Both the position numbers and the translations under genes were made by a program. Positions 24,157-35,586 of a stretch of DNA of 64,000 bases are shown in pieces; within the stretch, counting starts at the first letter, position 1; every line of letters begins with the position of its first letter. Under the pieces are notes generated by a model. The model worked only from the letters and a program-made list of their open reading frames with translations, searched no databases and had not been told where the DNA came from. The DNA comes from Cryptomeria japonica (lineage: Eukaryota > Streptophyta > Pinopsida > Cupressales > Cupressaceae): NCBI RefSeq assembly GCF_030272615.1, contig NC_081415.1, positions 421,750,757 to 421,814,756 of the forward strand, given 5' to 3'.

Positions 24157-25388
24157 TGTAGCAACGTAAATTGTCACCAGTCCGATTTACACCTCATGTT
24201 TTGCTCCCACTTTATCATGTCCTACCCCCATCTCCTCTCTAGGTTTGATTTGACTCCATTCTCAAGCTTTGAGGCCATGAGCACCCATTGGTGGGTCCCA
24301 TAGTGAGGTAACCTTACCCTTAGCACCTTATCTCAATCCTATTTGTAGAGGGACCGGGGAGTGGAACACATTGATCTGGACCATGGTGCCCTAAAATGCC
24401 ATGGTCCCTCTCAATGGGGCTCAAATTTGAATTAGGGCAGGTGTTGTATCTCCCTGCTAGAAATTGATCCCTGTAGCTACACATGACCATTGGAGGTTGA
24501 CTTAATCGATAAATTACCTAGGGAGCTCTATATAAAGACATCCTATCAATTCATTTTAGACCTAGAACATCAGTTAGAGCATTCCTGCATCTGTGAAGCA
24601 TCCATAATCAAGCATTCTCAGAGATTTTCAAGGTTGCATATTCATCCTTCAAGCATTGTGGAGCATAGTTACATCAATCTTGTGCAAGCATGTGTTTGTG
24701 ATTATTATTTTCCATGTTCATGTGTTTGTCATGTCATTACATTCAACATTTGTGATTACATTCAAAGAGAATTGCATCATCATCAACAACTGCAGATTTG
24801 AGGTATACCTATTCAAAATTTATTTAAGTATTTGCATTATTTCATTCAAGGTTAATTCCTAAATTGGGGTTTGATTTAGGCAAACCCCTATCCCCAACAT
24901 CTTTTCCCTTCCTTCTATGTGTAAGAAATAGATGCAGAGTTGTACTTAGGAGGATCATCACCGTTCACAAAGACGAACATCTTTAACTTTTGACAATGAA
25001 AAATTTGGAGGACCATGGCGAATTGATACTACCTAGTCCCAAAACATCTAGTCGAACTTCTGAGAACAAATTCCAAACATCTTATTTTGCCCAAATCCAC
25101 CCCAGATCTAGGTCGATGGCTCTTTGGAACATCTGTAGCTTACTATTTTTGTCAAAATACCTCAGTTATTACCTATTTTGCCCTAACTTCAATTAATTTA
25201 ATTCAATCCTTGGGAAAGAGGAAGTCAAACCCTAACCTAGGTGAATCTAATTAGAATTATCAACCCTTCCTTAGTGGGATTGAGGATAGATCTATTAGGT
25301 TCACCCCTCTTTTCCCTTGTAACGGTCAATTTGAGATTGCTTTTGGTTCCATCATTAAAACCCTAATTTCCAAATTTGCACCATTACA
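24157..25388 (+). repeat. 3' LTR of the LARD-like element
   Basis: A 1,232 bp LTR from TGTAGCAACGTAAATTG to ACCATTACA. It aligns along its length with the 5' LTR at 18,878 once that copy's insertion and duplication are removed; roughly one base in ten differs by eye. It lacks the nested insertion, so those events came after the element had inserted. Confidence 0.85.
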
Positions 25389-26209
25389 GGGTTTTGGGGT
25401 TTTTTTTTGCATTTTTGGGTCCTTTAGTGTTTTTTGGATTTATTTGGTTTTTTGATAATATTTGATTTTTTTATATTTTTGGGTAATATTTGATTGCTAA
25501 GAATAAATGTAAAAATATAAAAATGGATGATGTTTAATTATAGTTGATGAGAGATGATTATGATGATTAGCATGGGTTAGGATGAGACAATGATCAATGC
25601 AAGGATAGATGATGAGGTTGTATAAATCAAAATTACCTTCTAAATCAACATGTAGAATGATTTATTTATGATTTCAGTCTTTCCTATTTGAGAAAGGAAA
25701 AGTTATCAAGCAAGACTAATTATATTTATCAAACTGATTAACTTAAAATAGGCCAAGTTCCTAAGTTAACTTTATCCAAGGTGATAGGATTAATTGATGT
25801 CATCAATTAACTTGCTACTTAGGATGAGAAAAGTTCTTAACCACACAAGAATTGAGGATAGACTAGGATATGATGTATTGATTTTCAAAGGTAATGTTGA
25901 GATGGATGAAGATGTGAGTTGGTTTTCTATATGTCTGGATGACATGGATGATGATATTTGGTGTGTATGTATGAATGGTCAAGATTCAATGTGTCAATGT
26001 TGGAGGAATGTTTAGTAAGGTACAATGGTTTTGTGACATGATATATAAGTGAAGGGTTTGAACCTAAGATATGGTTAAGAGAAATGTGATGTTGGATTGG
26101 AAATTAAAGATTAAGTTAGTGTATGCATGTAATGGGGGATGTTGAACAAGACAATTATATGCTATGATATCACAAACATATGATAATATATATGATAAAA
26201 ACATATGAT
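25389..26209. other. C-poor intergenic sequence between two elements
   Basis: No gene. T-rich immediately after the LTR (GGGTTTTTTTTTGC), then dominated by GATGAT/ATGG words with little C. Similar to the flank beyond 38,868, consistent with the chromovirus having inserted into this tract. Confidence 0.5.
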
Positions 26210-27010
26210 TAATGCAAGAGCATCCCCGGTTCATAACAATCTTGCATCAACCAAAAACATTTTCTTTATGTTTTGCTTTTTGTTTGCAATTTTAGCTTTT
26301 CTTTCTGTGTATCCTAGTTTTGGCTCACCAGATCCTATGGAGTTGGATTCTACTTGAAGACTCGATCATCTTTTTTATTTCCAGACTGCATCGCATTTGG
26401 ATCATTTTCTGGCAAGATATTGCTATCGGTTTCCTTTACAGTTTCCTGTTACCGGTTGACAGTTCTTGTTACCGGTTGCCTGGACCTATTTTGGTGATCT
26501 ACTAGAATCCTTATGAAGCTTGTAGAGCCTTGGGTGTTGATTTTGATGTTTCTTGGTGTGTGGTCGACCTTTTCTCGTGATCTATAGTTCATCCTTTGGA
26601 TTTTCCAGAGGAATCTCTTGGCCGAGACTGACCTTGTTAATTTTACACGTTATGTCTTGTTCTTCGAGTTTTGATCCCTTTTGGGCCAACTCGATCCTTT
26701 GGATCATATATATAATTGTAATTGTGCATTAGTATGGAACCAATCAAAGAATGAAGTAGCAAGACTATGCATAGAAGATAGATCTTAAGATTCAAGGTCC
26801 TGATTGTGACCTATTCTGTATGTTCTACTAGGCCTATGAGTCGGTTATGCTATAACCTGGTTGTTACCGGTTGGTTGTAATCAATTTTTATGAAATAAAA
26901 CAATCTATTATACATTTCCTCTATCATATCTTTGTGTTTCTGTTGTGTTACTCTTGTTGACCAATCCAGATTGATCTCTTTGAGGTCCCTCCTTACTGAT
27001 GACTGCTTCA
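26210..27010 (+). repeat. 5' LTR of the chromovirus
   Basis: 801 bp, from TAATGCAAGAGCATCCCC (TG mutated to TA) to GACTGCTTCA. It pairs with 38,081-38,867. Two bases further is the primer-binding site. LTRs of this class hold the promoter and polyadenylation signals; none is assigned here. Confidence 0.85.
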
Positions 27011-27012
27011 AG

Positions 27013-27023
27013 TGGTATCAGAG
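27013..27023 (+). other. Primer-binding site of the chromovirus
   Basis: TGGTATCAGAG begins two bases after the LTR end and matches the complement of the 3' end of plant initiator methionine tRNA, the usual primer for many plant LTR elements. Confidence 0.8.
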
Positions 27024-27080
27024 AAAAGTTTGGTTCTGAAGGTTGTGTGTCCTTAAATTTTTGTTGTAGGGTGGCAGATT

Positions 27081-28683
27081 ATGGATCCAACCTGCAGCTG
27101 TAGAGGAGTGGCGTAAATGATGGCGCGAATGGGAGCTAGGAATGGTGGAGCGCAAGGGAATGCAAACCCTTCTATGATGGAGATGTTGTGAGGTATAGTA
27201 GCCTGGTTGGAAGCCATGGAGACAACCCAAAGAAGAGGCCGACATATGGAATATGTAAGTGAAGATGAAGGAGAAGAAGCCTAGACAGAACAAGTAAACC
27301 CATCAGCGGTTGATCTGAATGAGGAAAGGTTTTGGGGGGTTTTGAGTAGGGCGAATACTAAACCTTATTTTACCCCACTGGAATATGATGGGAAGTTAGA
27401 TTCAAATGAATCGATGGATTGGATCTTGGAGATGGAGAAGTATTTTGATTTTGAAAACATTGTAGAAGAGAGAAAGGTGAAATATGCTTGTACCCGATTG
27501 AAAGGTCATGCATCTCTTTGGTGGCAGCATTTGCAAGTTGATAGACAAATAAGAGGTAAAGAGAAGAATAAGACATGGGATTGGATGATTGCTAAGTTGA
27601 AGTCAAAGTTTATGCTAGCTGATTATCAAGTGAATTTGTTTTGGAAGTTACAAAATTTGAGACAAAATGAATCTAGTGTGGAGGAATACACCAAAGCATT
27701 TTACAAGTTGAATATAAAATCCGGACATGTTGATGATGAAGTTAAACAAGTTGCAAGATATTTGAATGGATTGTAGATGTTTATACAAGATGAACTCAAT
27801 TTGATCAAATTGGAGAGTGTTGAAGAGGCTTCCCAGTATGCCCTAAAGGAAGAAGAGGAGTTAAATAAAAGACACGAGCAGAGGCACTGAGACAGAGGCA
27901 GAAGGTTTATCGGAGGAATATTTCAAGGAGGAAGAGGATATACTAGAGGTATAAGAATGGGTATAGATTAGAACAAGGACAAGAAAGTGAACAAAGAAGG
28001 TAATTCATACTAGAAGGATGATAGAAATTTCTACCGGAGAAGAGAATCAGATGGCTACCAGAATGAGGATTTTGGAAGACCAGACAAGAGAACATTAAGA
28101 GGAACTTCCTATAAGTGTGGAGGAGAAGGACATCATGCTTTCAAATGTAAGAAGACAAAGAACATCGGAAGAGCAGCAGTGGTGGAAGAAAACCCCACCG
28201 GATCAGATAATAAACTGGAAGATGGAGAACTATTGGTGATGATGAGAGCTTTGTGTCATGCCAGAGGAGATGAAGAGCCCTTGCAGAGGAAGAATTTGTT
28301 CAAGACCAGATGTAAGGTATTCGATAAGTGTTGTAAAGTTGTTATTGATAGTGGTAGTTCAAATAATCTTATTTTAGAAGAAATGGTAAATAAGTTGAAT
28401 TTGGAGAGACTAAAACACCCTAAGCCTTATCAGATAGCATGGATTCAGGATGAACATAAGTTGTTTTTAAGTGATAAATGTTTGGTAAAATAAAAAATTA
28501 GGAATTATCATGATGAAGTCTTGTGTGATATTATTCCTATGGATATTTGTCATCTTTTGTTGGGTAGACCTTGGCAGTTTGATAGACAGGCAATACATGA
28601 TGGGAGAAAGAATACATACACTATTGTGGCCAATGGGATGAAGCAAACCTTGTTGCCTTTAGAGGAACCTTTGAAGAATGAAG
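27081..28683 (+). pseudogene. Chromovirus gag-protease, interrupted by stops and a nested element
   Basis: One frame from ATG 27,081 covers Gag and protease. The Retrotrans_gag-type core (about 27,360-27,780) shows YACTRLKGHASLWWQHL and WDWMIAKLKSKFM. A zinc knuckle (28,110-28,150) reads Y-K-C-G-G-E-G-H-H-A-F-K-C; its first Cys is replaced by Ser (SYKCGG). The protease motif VVIDSGSSNNLI (about 28,335-28,370) keeps D-S-G. There are several in-frame stops, for example TAA after the first 12 codons, TAG after YLNGL and TAA after CLVK. The frame is cut at 28,683 by the nested LTR and resumes in phase at 35,587. Gag forms the particle; the protease matures the polyprotein. Confidence 0.85.
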
Positions 28684-29574
28684 TGTTGGCAATGACACTC
28701 ATCCGAGTTATAGGTGTTGTCATTGATGGCAAAACACTTCATGGTAAATCCGAAAATCATGGTAACCGACATTCAGGGAACCGACCTGCATGTAACCAAC
28801 AAACTTGGAATTGGTTTTGTAAGGCTGATATAGGAGATTGATTCGACAAGCGTGCAAGCAGCAATGGTCATATTGTTTCATTTTTTTGAGCCGACATCTG
28901 TCTTATCTTTTGTAATATAATTGTAAGCCGACATAAGGCATTTGTGTTTATTCATGTAAATGGGTATATAAGTCAGTCCAGGTTAGGTCATTTTGGAGAT
29001 ATGATAGAAAAGAGATGCGATAGGTTATGTGATGGTATGCATGCAAGATCTTGATCGATAGAATGCAAATGTAAAGATTATAATAAATCTTAATTATTTG
29101 TCTAGAGGTTTGGGAAGCGATCTAAGTTACCGGTAAGGGAGGTTTCAGTATAACCGGTACAGTCAGTTCTTAAATCAAAACTCATCCAGCATAGAAGATG
29201 CACATTCTGAGTTTAGTTTTTGTTTGTAATCTAGTACATTGGATCTGTAGTCAGTGAGGATCCTTTTGTGATGAGCAGTGTGCTCTAGGCAATGTGTCTT
29301 CCTGCATGTGTAGGCCCCTCTCATAATATTTATTTAGTTGGCCAGTGGATAGATATTGTGGGTCTCCAATCCCACCATGGTTTTTCCTCTTTGAGGTTTT
29401 CCACATATAAATATTTGCGCTATGGTGTTGATTCATGTGGTTGCATTAATATTACTTGTTGTTACTTTCTTTTATGCATACCAATTAATAAGTGGATTTG
29501 TTAATAAGGCTAAAAATATTATAACCGACAGAACACTGATTCACTCCCCCTCTCAGTGTTCTTGGATTCCAACA
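28684..29574 (+). repeat. 5' LTR of the nested element
   Basis: 891 bp, beginning TGTTGGCAATGACACTC and ending TTGGATTCCAACA. TG...CA termini are present with the inverted pair TGTTGG/CCAACA. It aligns with 34,671-35,581 over its length. A CCGAC/ACCGG word recurs (GTAACCGACA, TTACCGGTAAG). Confidence 0.92.
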
Positions 29575-29575
29575 A

Positions 29576-29588
29576 TTGGTATAAGAGC
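29576..29588 (+). other. Primer-binding site of the nested element
   Basis: TTGGTATAAGAGC starts one base after the LTR. It differs at one position from TTGGTATCAGAGC, the complement of the initiator methionine tRNA 3' end. Confidence 0.8.
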
Positions 29589-29643
29589 TTGGTGCCCTCA
29601 GAATAAGTCTAACAACTTGAGGAAGATCCTGTATCCAGAATAC

Positions 29644-30822
29644 ATGGAGATGAGTCTACAGAAGGAACTTGAAGTATCACTTGAAGACTATGATGCTAAA
29701 AGATTGAAGAACTTGAAGCTGCAAGATGAGTTGAATTCTGCAAAGGAATTCATCCTTACCCTACAGGAGAGGTTATCATCTGCTCAAGCTAAAAGGAAAA
29801 AACTTTTACAAAGTTCGGATGATGAAGAGAAGAATGCCCTTAAGGAATTACGTCAGAAGCCGAGTCAAGAGAATAATGTCATGAAGAATGAAATGCAAGC
29901 CATGACCATGAGAATGCCCAAGGAGATTGAAGACCAGAAGAAGAATGAACAAAATCTTGCTATATCTCTGAAAGACAAATCTGAGGAATGCATTACATTG
30001 GCGCATGAGAATGATGTGTTGAGAACTGAACTGGTGCGATCACAAAACAATGAGAAAGAGTTGGAAAGAATGGTGACAATCTTAAGAAGTGATCTGAATG
30101 TTGCAAATGAATACAAAGAAAAGTTCAGGGTCAATCTTGCAAAGCTTGATGAATTAATGAAGGATCGAAGAGACATTGGAGACACTAGAGGTCTTGGATT
30201 TGACCATGGAGAAAGCTTCGATACTACAAATAAGGGGAATCTATGAGACAAACGGAATCATAAATCATCGGTAAGGCAACCCAATGCACACAAATTTAAT
30301 GGTAGATGCTTTGTTTGCAATAATTTTGGTCATAGAGCAAGTAAATGTAGGAATAAAAAAAATCAAAACAATCATGCCATTCTCGGCTAGTGTTCAAATT
30401 GTAAGAAGTATGGTCATTGGACGGAAGATTGTAGAATGAATGTGAGATGCCATGCATGTGGAATGTTTGGACATATGGCTAATCAATGTAGGCCAAGGAA
30501 TGATCAAGGACTCAACAAGGAAATTCATAAAAGCAATGCTACTTGCTATGCATGCAACAAAATAAGACACATTACTAAATATTGCAAATGCAATAATACA
30601 TCGGAAGGGAATGATACATCCAATGAGAGAGGAAATCAAAAGGTTGATGAAATCCAACAAGCTCATGCTAAACAGTGGGTTAGGAGGTCTGATGATCAAT
30701 CGACAGAGGTAAATTCTCTGGTTACTCAACTGACATAGCAGAATGTTCTTGCATCGGCAGGAAGCACATCCAGTAACCAAGGCATTAGCCTTAGAGGGAG
30801 GCAAATTAATGACAAATTCTAG
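29644..30822 (+). pseudogene. Gag-like ORF: long coiled coil plus four CCHC zinc knuckles
   Basis: A single frame of 393 codons from ATG 29,644 to TAG 30,820-30,822, with in-frame stops at 30,244 (TGA), 30,388 (TAG) and 30,736 (TAG). Residues 1-190 are a Lys/Glu/Leu-rich coiled coil (LQDELNSAKEFILTLQERL, LRTELVRSQNNEKELERMV). Four C-x2-C-x4-H-x4-C knuckles follow: CFVCNNFGHRASKC, CSNCKKYGHWTEDC, CHACGMFGHMANQC and CYACNKIRHITKYC, the last with Arg instead of Gly. No N-terminal capsid-like Gag domain precedes the coiled coil, so this is either a shortened Gag or a distinct RNA-binding protein. Multiple knuckles imply RNA or single-stranded DNA binding. Confidence 0.8.
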
Positions 30823-31159
30823 ATTACCCCCGATAGAGGTCTGAAAGCTTGTTTCAGATCTTGGTGAAGTCAGTTTGGAAGATAAGCGACGCTCAGATAA
30901 TGGATTTTGAATCCGGTATGATATGCCGACATGAATTAATGTCAATAAGAAATTAGGGTTTCGTAGGATAAAAATGATAAGTTGCTTCATTTCTGATCAC
31001 ACAACACTTAGAGCGAAGCAGAGAGAATTTAAGGTGATCAAGGTGATTAAGAGCATTTTCTAGCGATTTCCAGTATTTTATGAGTGGATTTTCAAGGTTT
31101 TCACCGGCTTAAGTTGAAAGGTATTTTCTTTGTTTTTACGCTACTTTTTTAAAATCGTG

Positions 31160-34100
31160 ATGGCTTTTGGATCTGCTCCCACTCTGGAAAATGTGGCTAC
31201 CCTTCTTGTGGTGGACATTAAGGATCGTTCACATCTGGAATTCAAGCAATACCCTTGAAATGCAAAGGTCGATGACTCAATCGACGCATTTTCTAGGGTT
31301 CTTGACAGAGTTCTCTATGTGGAAGATGTGAGAACATATATTCACTGTACTTTGGAGGATCTGGGATCATTGGAGACTAAATCAATGTACTTGTCCACTT
31401 TGTTGAACAAGGATGGATTGATCAAATTGAAATTTTATATTTTGAAGGATCAAGGTTTCATCGATATTTTGGAGATGCCCGAGTTTGAGGATGAGATGAT
31501 TTGATACGTGTTGAGCCGAGTCCATGGCGAGTTCATGTGGATTGACCAACCCTACAAAATCACCAAGGAGGTGATTCGTGCTATCACCGGTTTACCCCAG
31601 GTCGGACAAACACTGGGCAGGAGGAAGATTCCAAACAATGAAGTGAACAAGCTAACTAGTGCCACCTTTGACAACTAGTCAATGCAGATTAGCACCATCA
31701 GAGATAAAGATGTTCAATTTCCAAGCATGGCAATCAGATATAAGGTAAATCAATCCAACCGGTTGAACTCTCCTTCTAGTTCGTGTATCTATTGTGCACA
31801 CAAGATGGTAAAGGAAAATGTGAAATATGATCTATGTCAGTGGATGTGCGATGAATTGATTTCAAATTTGGGAAAGATTAAGGGAGAAAAGAAAGGTACA
31901 TTCTGGTATGGAAATATCATTGTCTATTTAATGCTTTTCTTTTTAAATGAGATACCGAGATCCGGTAGGAGGCAATGGGCCTTTGATATACCAGTAGGAA
32001 AATAAATTAAGGATGTCTTGAGGAATTTGGGACCGGACAGAGACTCCATTATGTGGGGTTATTTCAAATAATTTCAAAAAGAAATGAAGAAGAGGGAAAG
32101 GATACCTAAGCAAATAGTTGACAAATACTCTACCGACATATGCTTCATGGTGAAAAAGGATGAAACCTTAATGGAGGCAGTGCAACCTAGAACTATCTGG
32201 GTTACTGAAATGGGCTATGAGGTTGATGCACAGATCTTGGATCTTTATGCCAAGATGCTTATAGATGCCCCAATTGGTGAGAAGGAGAATTTTTTTGGAA
32301 CTGCAAAGCAGAAGGAATCTGAAGTGAAGATAGGTTTCAATAAGAAGAAAAGGGAAGGACAAATAAAGAAGGTTGGATAGGCTATCCAGAAGATGTCCTA
32401 TGAGATCAAACAAATCATTGGTTTAGTAGAGACATCTCCTCTAGCAGCTATACAGGCTTCTCCGGAAGCTGGAACCGACAAGGGTATATCAAACAGGAAG
32501 AAACCAAAGACCTTTAATGGTCCTATTGAATTTGGTTTTGAGACTGAGGAAGAAACTCTAAAGCTTCCTAAGATCTACATGAGGATTCAGAGGCAGAAGC
32601 CCAAGGAAGGGAAGCTACAAAAAACCAAAGTCACTCCTATGACAACTTAGAAGAAAATTTTGAAGGAGAGGAAGCCTACAGAGAAAAGGAAACTGGTCAA
32701 GGAGTTTTCTCCCACCCCGGGTAAGAAGAAGAAATCAAATCTAGATAAAACTCTTGAATCTAGTAAAAGTGTTAAGGTTATTGGCCCTCTTTATGTTGCT
32801 GAATTAATTGATCAAATTACAAAGGATGGTATTTTGAGTAACATACAACATTATTGTGTCGATATGGATGATAAAGAGCAAAAGGAGACAGAGGAATCGG
32901 TTTTGTTATACTTAGACATATATAAGAAAGCTTTAATTGAGATTGAGAAGCAAATACCGACAGATTTGTATAATAAGTTAGATGCTAGGAGGTTATTTGC
33001 TATTGAGGAAGATAAACACATAAAGGTTTAGAAATTATTAACTGTTTGTGGTGCTATTATTGAAGATGAGATGCAACAGTGTCTAGATTTTGCTAACAAA
33101 ATAATTTTCCAGAGTAGACACCGGCATATAAGTCTTATGGTGGGTAGATTAAATGAAATTGTCAAGGAAACTCATGAGGCTTGGGTTGATTTCTTTGTTG
33201 ATAAACCAGGTTTCTTTACATCGTCGGATACACCACCTAAGTTTGACATTCCAGACATCCCGGTTGATGCTAAGGGTAAAGTTATACTAGGTGGAGATCC
33301 ACCCATTTTGGAACAGAAAATAACTGAGGACATTCCTCCGACAGTAACACATGTACAAGATGTAGAGATCAACATATCGGAAGAAGACAATCCTCCTCTG
33401 GTAATTGATGTTGAAACAATTAAAATTCATGAGGTAGAGGTTGCATAAATAACTGCACCAAGTGGCAAAGCCACCAGTGCTGAGGAGAAGGTAAAGGATG
33501 CAGTTGATTAGAAGGCAAAGGAGAAAGGTTAGGTTGAACGGACTGAAGTCAGGGTACAGACACCTTCACCGACTATTGGTCCCTCATTGTTGGCACTTGA
33601 CTCATCCAGTCAAGAAGATTTTGGTTGTTTTGAGAATAAGAATATTGAGCAGCTAAGTAGTTTTGAATTGATGTTTGTTGCAGCTCAGAAATTAAGGAAG
33701 GATCAGAGGATAAGCAAATTATTGAGTAGGCTATTCCAATTTTGTAGCAACTTGCACCAAAATGCAAGATAGATCAGGTTGCAAGTCCATCTGGTAAGTT
33801 GAAAGGTTTTACTGAGCACATTGCAAAAGAGTACAAAAATCTTCAACAAGTGTCAAACCGATAGTTGGTGGAAAGGTATAATACAACTAGAAAGGTCAAA
33901 TTATAATAATATGATCACATCTGACAAAGCTAATCTAACAAAAGAGATGACAAGGATTGATGAAGCTCTTCATCAATGTAGTCGCATATACCGATCTTGC
34001 ACTAACACAATAAAACTAACAACAGACCTGGATAATAAAGTTAAGGCAGATAAGGACAAGTTGGAACAACTTGTAGTCACTTTTGATGGTACTGAGTCTC

Positions 34101-34417
34101 TGACCAACTCTGTTGATGGTCAAATTTTTCTTTTAGAGTCTAAAATTTCAGCCCTGGAGAAGGAAAAGGAGAAGTTAATCCGATGGGCCAGAGAATTGAG
34201 AGGTTTGGTAAGTCCCCGACTTAATACTTTGTTACTTCATAAGTGGGAATGTATGGATCAGATGAATATGCCCACACCAACAACCCTAACAAAAGAAGAA
34301 TTGCACACTTACATTCTGAACGGGTTTGTATCAATTTCAGGAACTTTAAAATCCAATTGGGATACTTATTTGGCATTTTTGAACGCTGCTTATCTGGATA
34401 TTTTCAAGTACATTTAG
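31160..34417 (+). pseudogene. Large unassigned ORF replacing pol in the nested element (~1,085 aa)
   Basis: From ATG 31,160 to TAG at 34,415-34,417 the same frame is kept for 3,258 bases. It is broken by eleven in-frame stops before 33,700 (31,256; 31,502; 31,676; 32,003; 32,069; 32,378; 32,648; 33,029; 33,446; 33,509; 33,530), and by a stretch at about 33,690-33,890 that reads better one frame over (KLKGFTEHIAKEYKNLQQ), implying two compensating indels. Layout: residues 1-410, globular, with HGEFMWIDQPYKITKEVIRA and ITGLPQVG, a C-x-x-C-x9-DLCQWM segment and a hydrophobic helix (YGNIIVYLMLFFLNEIP); 420-540, Lys/Pro/Thr-rich linker; 540-690, helical domain; 690-800, acidic disordered; 880-1,010, coiled coil; then a Trp/Tyr-containing tail. 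No polymerase, protease, nuclease or envelope motif is seen. The ITGLP-type segment recalls plant transposon/mobile-domain proteins, but I cannot name a family with confidence. Confidence 0.75.
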
Positions 34418-34658
34418 ATCCGATAATAACAATTTTGCTTTGTACATAATTTCATTCATTTCTTATTTTTTGCCCCGACCTTTGGCATTGCTGTCAAAGG
34501 GGGAGAGGTGGATGTGAAAAATGTCAAGGGACATAAGAAGGAATGTATAAATTAGGGGGAGCAGCCTTCTAAGATCAGTTTTGGGAGAACAAATTTTGGA
34601 CAGGAACAGGTACAACACTTCAACGATCCATTTTTCACATGAGTGTGCCATCAATGCT

Positions 34659-34670
34659 AAAGGGGGAGAT
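34659..34670 (+). other. Polypurine tract of the nested element
   Basis: AAAGGGGGAGAT lies directly before the 3' LTR start TGTTGGC, the correct place for plus-strand priming. A second purine block (AAAGGGGGAGAGG) occurs 170 bases upstream at about 34,496. Confidence 0.88.
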
Positions 34671-35581
34671 TGTTGGCAATTGACACTCATCTGGGTTATA
34701 GGTGTTGTCATTGATGGAAACACACTTCATGGTAGATCCGACAATCATGGTAACCGACATTCACTTCACCAACATTCAGGGAACCGACAGGCATGTAACC
34801 GAAAAACTTGGAATCAGTATTCTAAGGCCAACATAGGAGATTGATCCAACAAGCGTGGAAGCGGCAACAATCATATTATTTTATTTTGTTTGGGCTAACA
34901 TGTGTCTTATCTTTTTGTAATATAATTGTAAGCCAACATAAGGCATATATTTTTATTCATGTAAATGGGTATATAAGTTAGTCTAGGTTAGGTCATTTTG
35001 GATATATGACAGAAAAGAGATGCGATAGGTTATGTGATGGTATGCGAGCAAGATCTTGATCGATAGAATGCCAATGTAAAGATCTGTAATCGGTTTTGAT
35101 TATTTGTCTAGAGGTTTGGGAAGTGATCTAAGTTACTGGTAAGGGAGGTTTTAGTATAACTGATACAAACAATGCTTAAACCGGAACTCATCCAGTATAG
35201 CAGATGCACATTTTGAGTTCAATTTTTGTTTTTAATCCAGTACATTGGATCTGTAGTCAGTGAGGATTCTTTTGTGATGAGCAGTGTGCTCTAGGCAGTG
35301 TACCTTCCTACATGTGCAGGCCCCTCTTGTAATATTTATTTAGTTGGCCAGTGGATAGATATTGTGGGTCTCCAATTCCACCATGGTTTTTCCTCTTTGA
35401 GGTTTTCCATGTATAAATATCTGTGTTATGGTGTTTATTCATGTGGTTGCATTAATATTACGTGTTGTTACTTTCTTTTATGCATATTGGTTAATAAGTG
35501 GATTTATTAATAAGGCTAAACATATTATAACCGACAGAACACTAATTCATCCCCCCCTCTTAGTATTCTTGGATTCCAACA
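34671..35581 (+). repeat. 3' LTR of the nested element
   Basis: 911 bp, from TGTTGGCAATTGACACTC to TTGGATTCCAACA, followed by TSD TGAAG. About 20 bp longer than the 5' LTR, partly through an extra CACTTCACCAACATT segment near its start. Confidence 0.92.
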
Positions 35582-35586
35582 TGAAG

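Larger units (their letters stand above)
18878..25388 (+). mobile_element. LTR retrotransposon without pol (LARD-like), 6.5 kb
   Basis: Two related LTRs in direct orientation (18,878-20,591 and 24,157-25,388) both start TGTAGC and end ACCATTACA. They enclose 3.6 kb that contains Gag-like remnants but no RT, RNase H or integrase motif. A purine-rich PPT lies directly before the right LTR. Flanking pentamers TGGTA and GGGTT do not match, so the TSD is decayed or lost. It is best described as a non-autonomous large retrotransposon derivative, probably mobilised by a gypsy partner judging from its Gag type. Confidence 0.8.
28684..35581 (+). mobile_element. Nested pol-less LTR element with an unassigned large ORF (6.9 kb)
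   Basis: The element is bounded by LTRs at 28,684-29,574 and 34,671-35,581, both TGTTGGCAAT...TTCCAACA, with the exact TSD TGAAG at 28,679-28,683 and 35,582-35,586. It has an initiator-tRNA-type PBS after the 5' LTR and a clean PPT before the 3' LTR. Inside are a coiled-coil/zinc-knuckle Gag-like ORF (29,644-30,822) and a second ORF of about 1,085 codons (31,160-34,417). I find no protease, RT, RNase H or integrase motif in any frame of the 5.1 kb interior. It therefore has every cis feature for retrotransposition but would need enzymes in trans, while carrying a long protein of its own. Confidence 0.9.

Noticed and set aside
18878..25388. TSD for the LARD-like element
   Set aside because: Flanking pentamers TGGTA and GGGTT share only three positions; I do not count this as a TSD.
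33172..33390. Minus-strand Ser/Gly-rich frame within the unknown ORF
   Set aside because: Shadow of the acidic plus-strand segment; the plus frame is continuous for 3.2 kb and this one is not.
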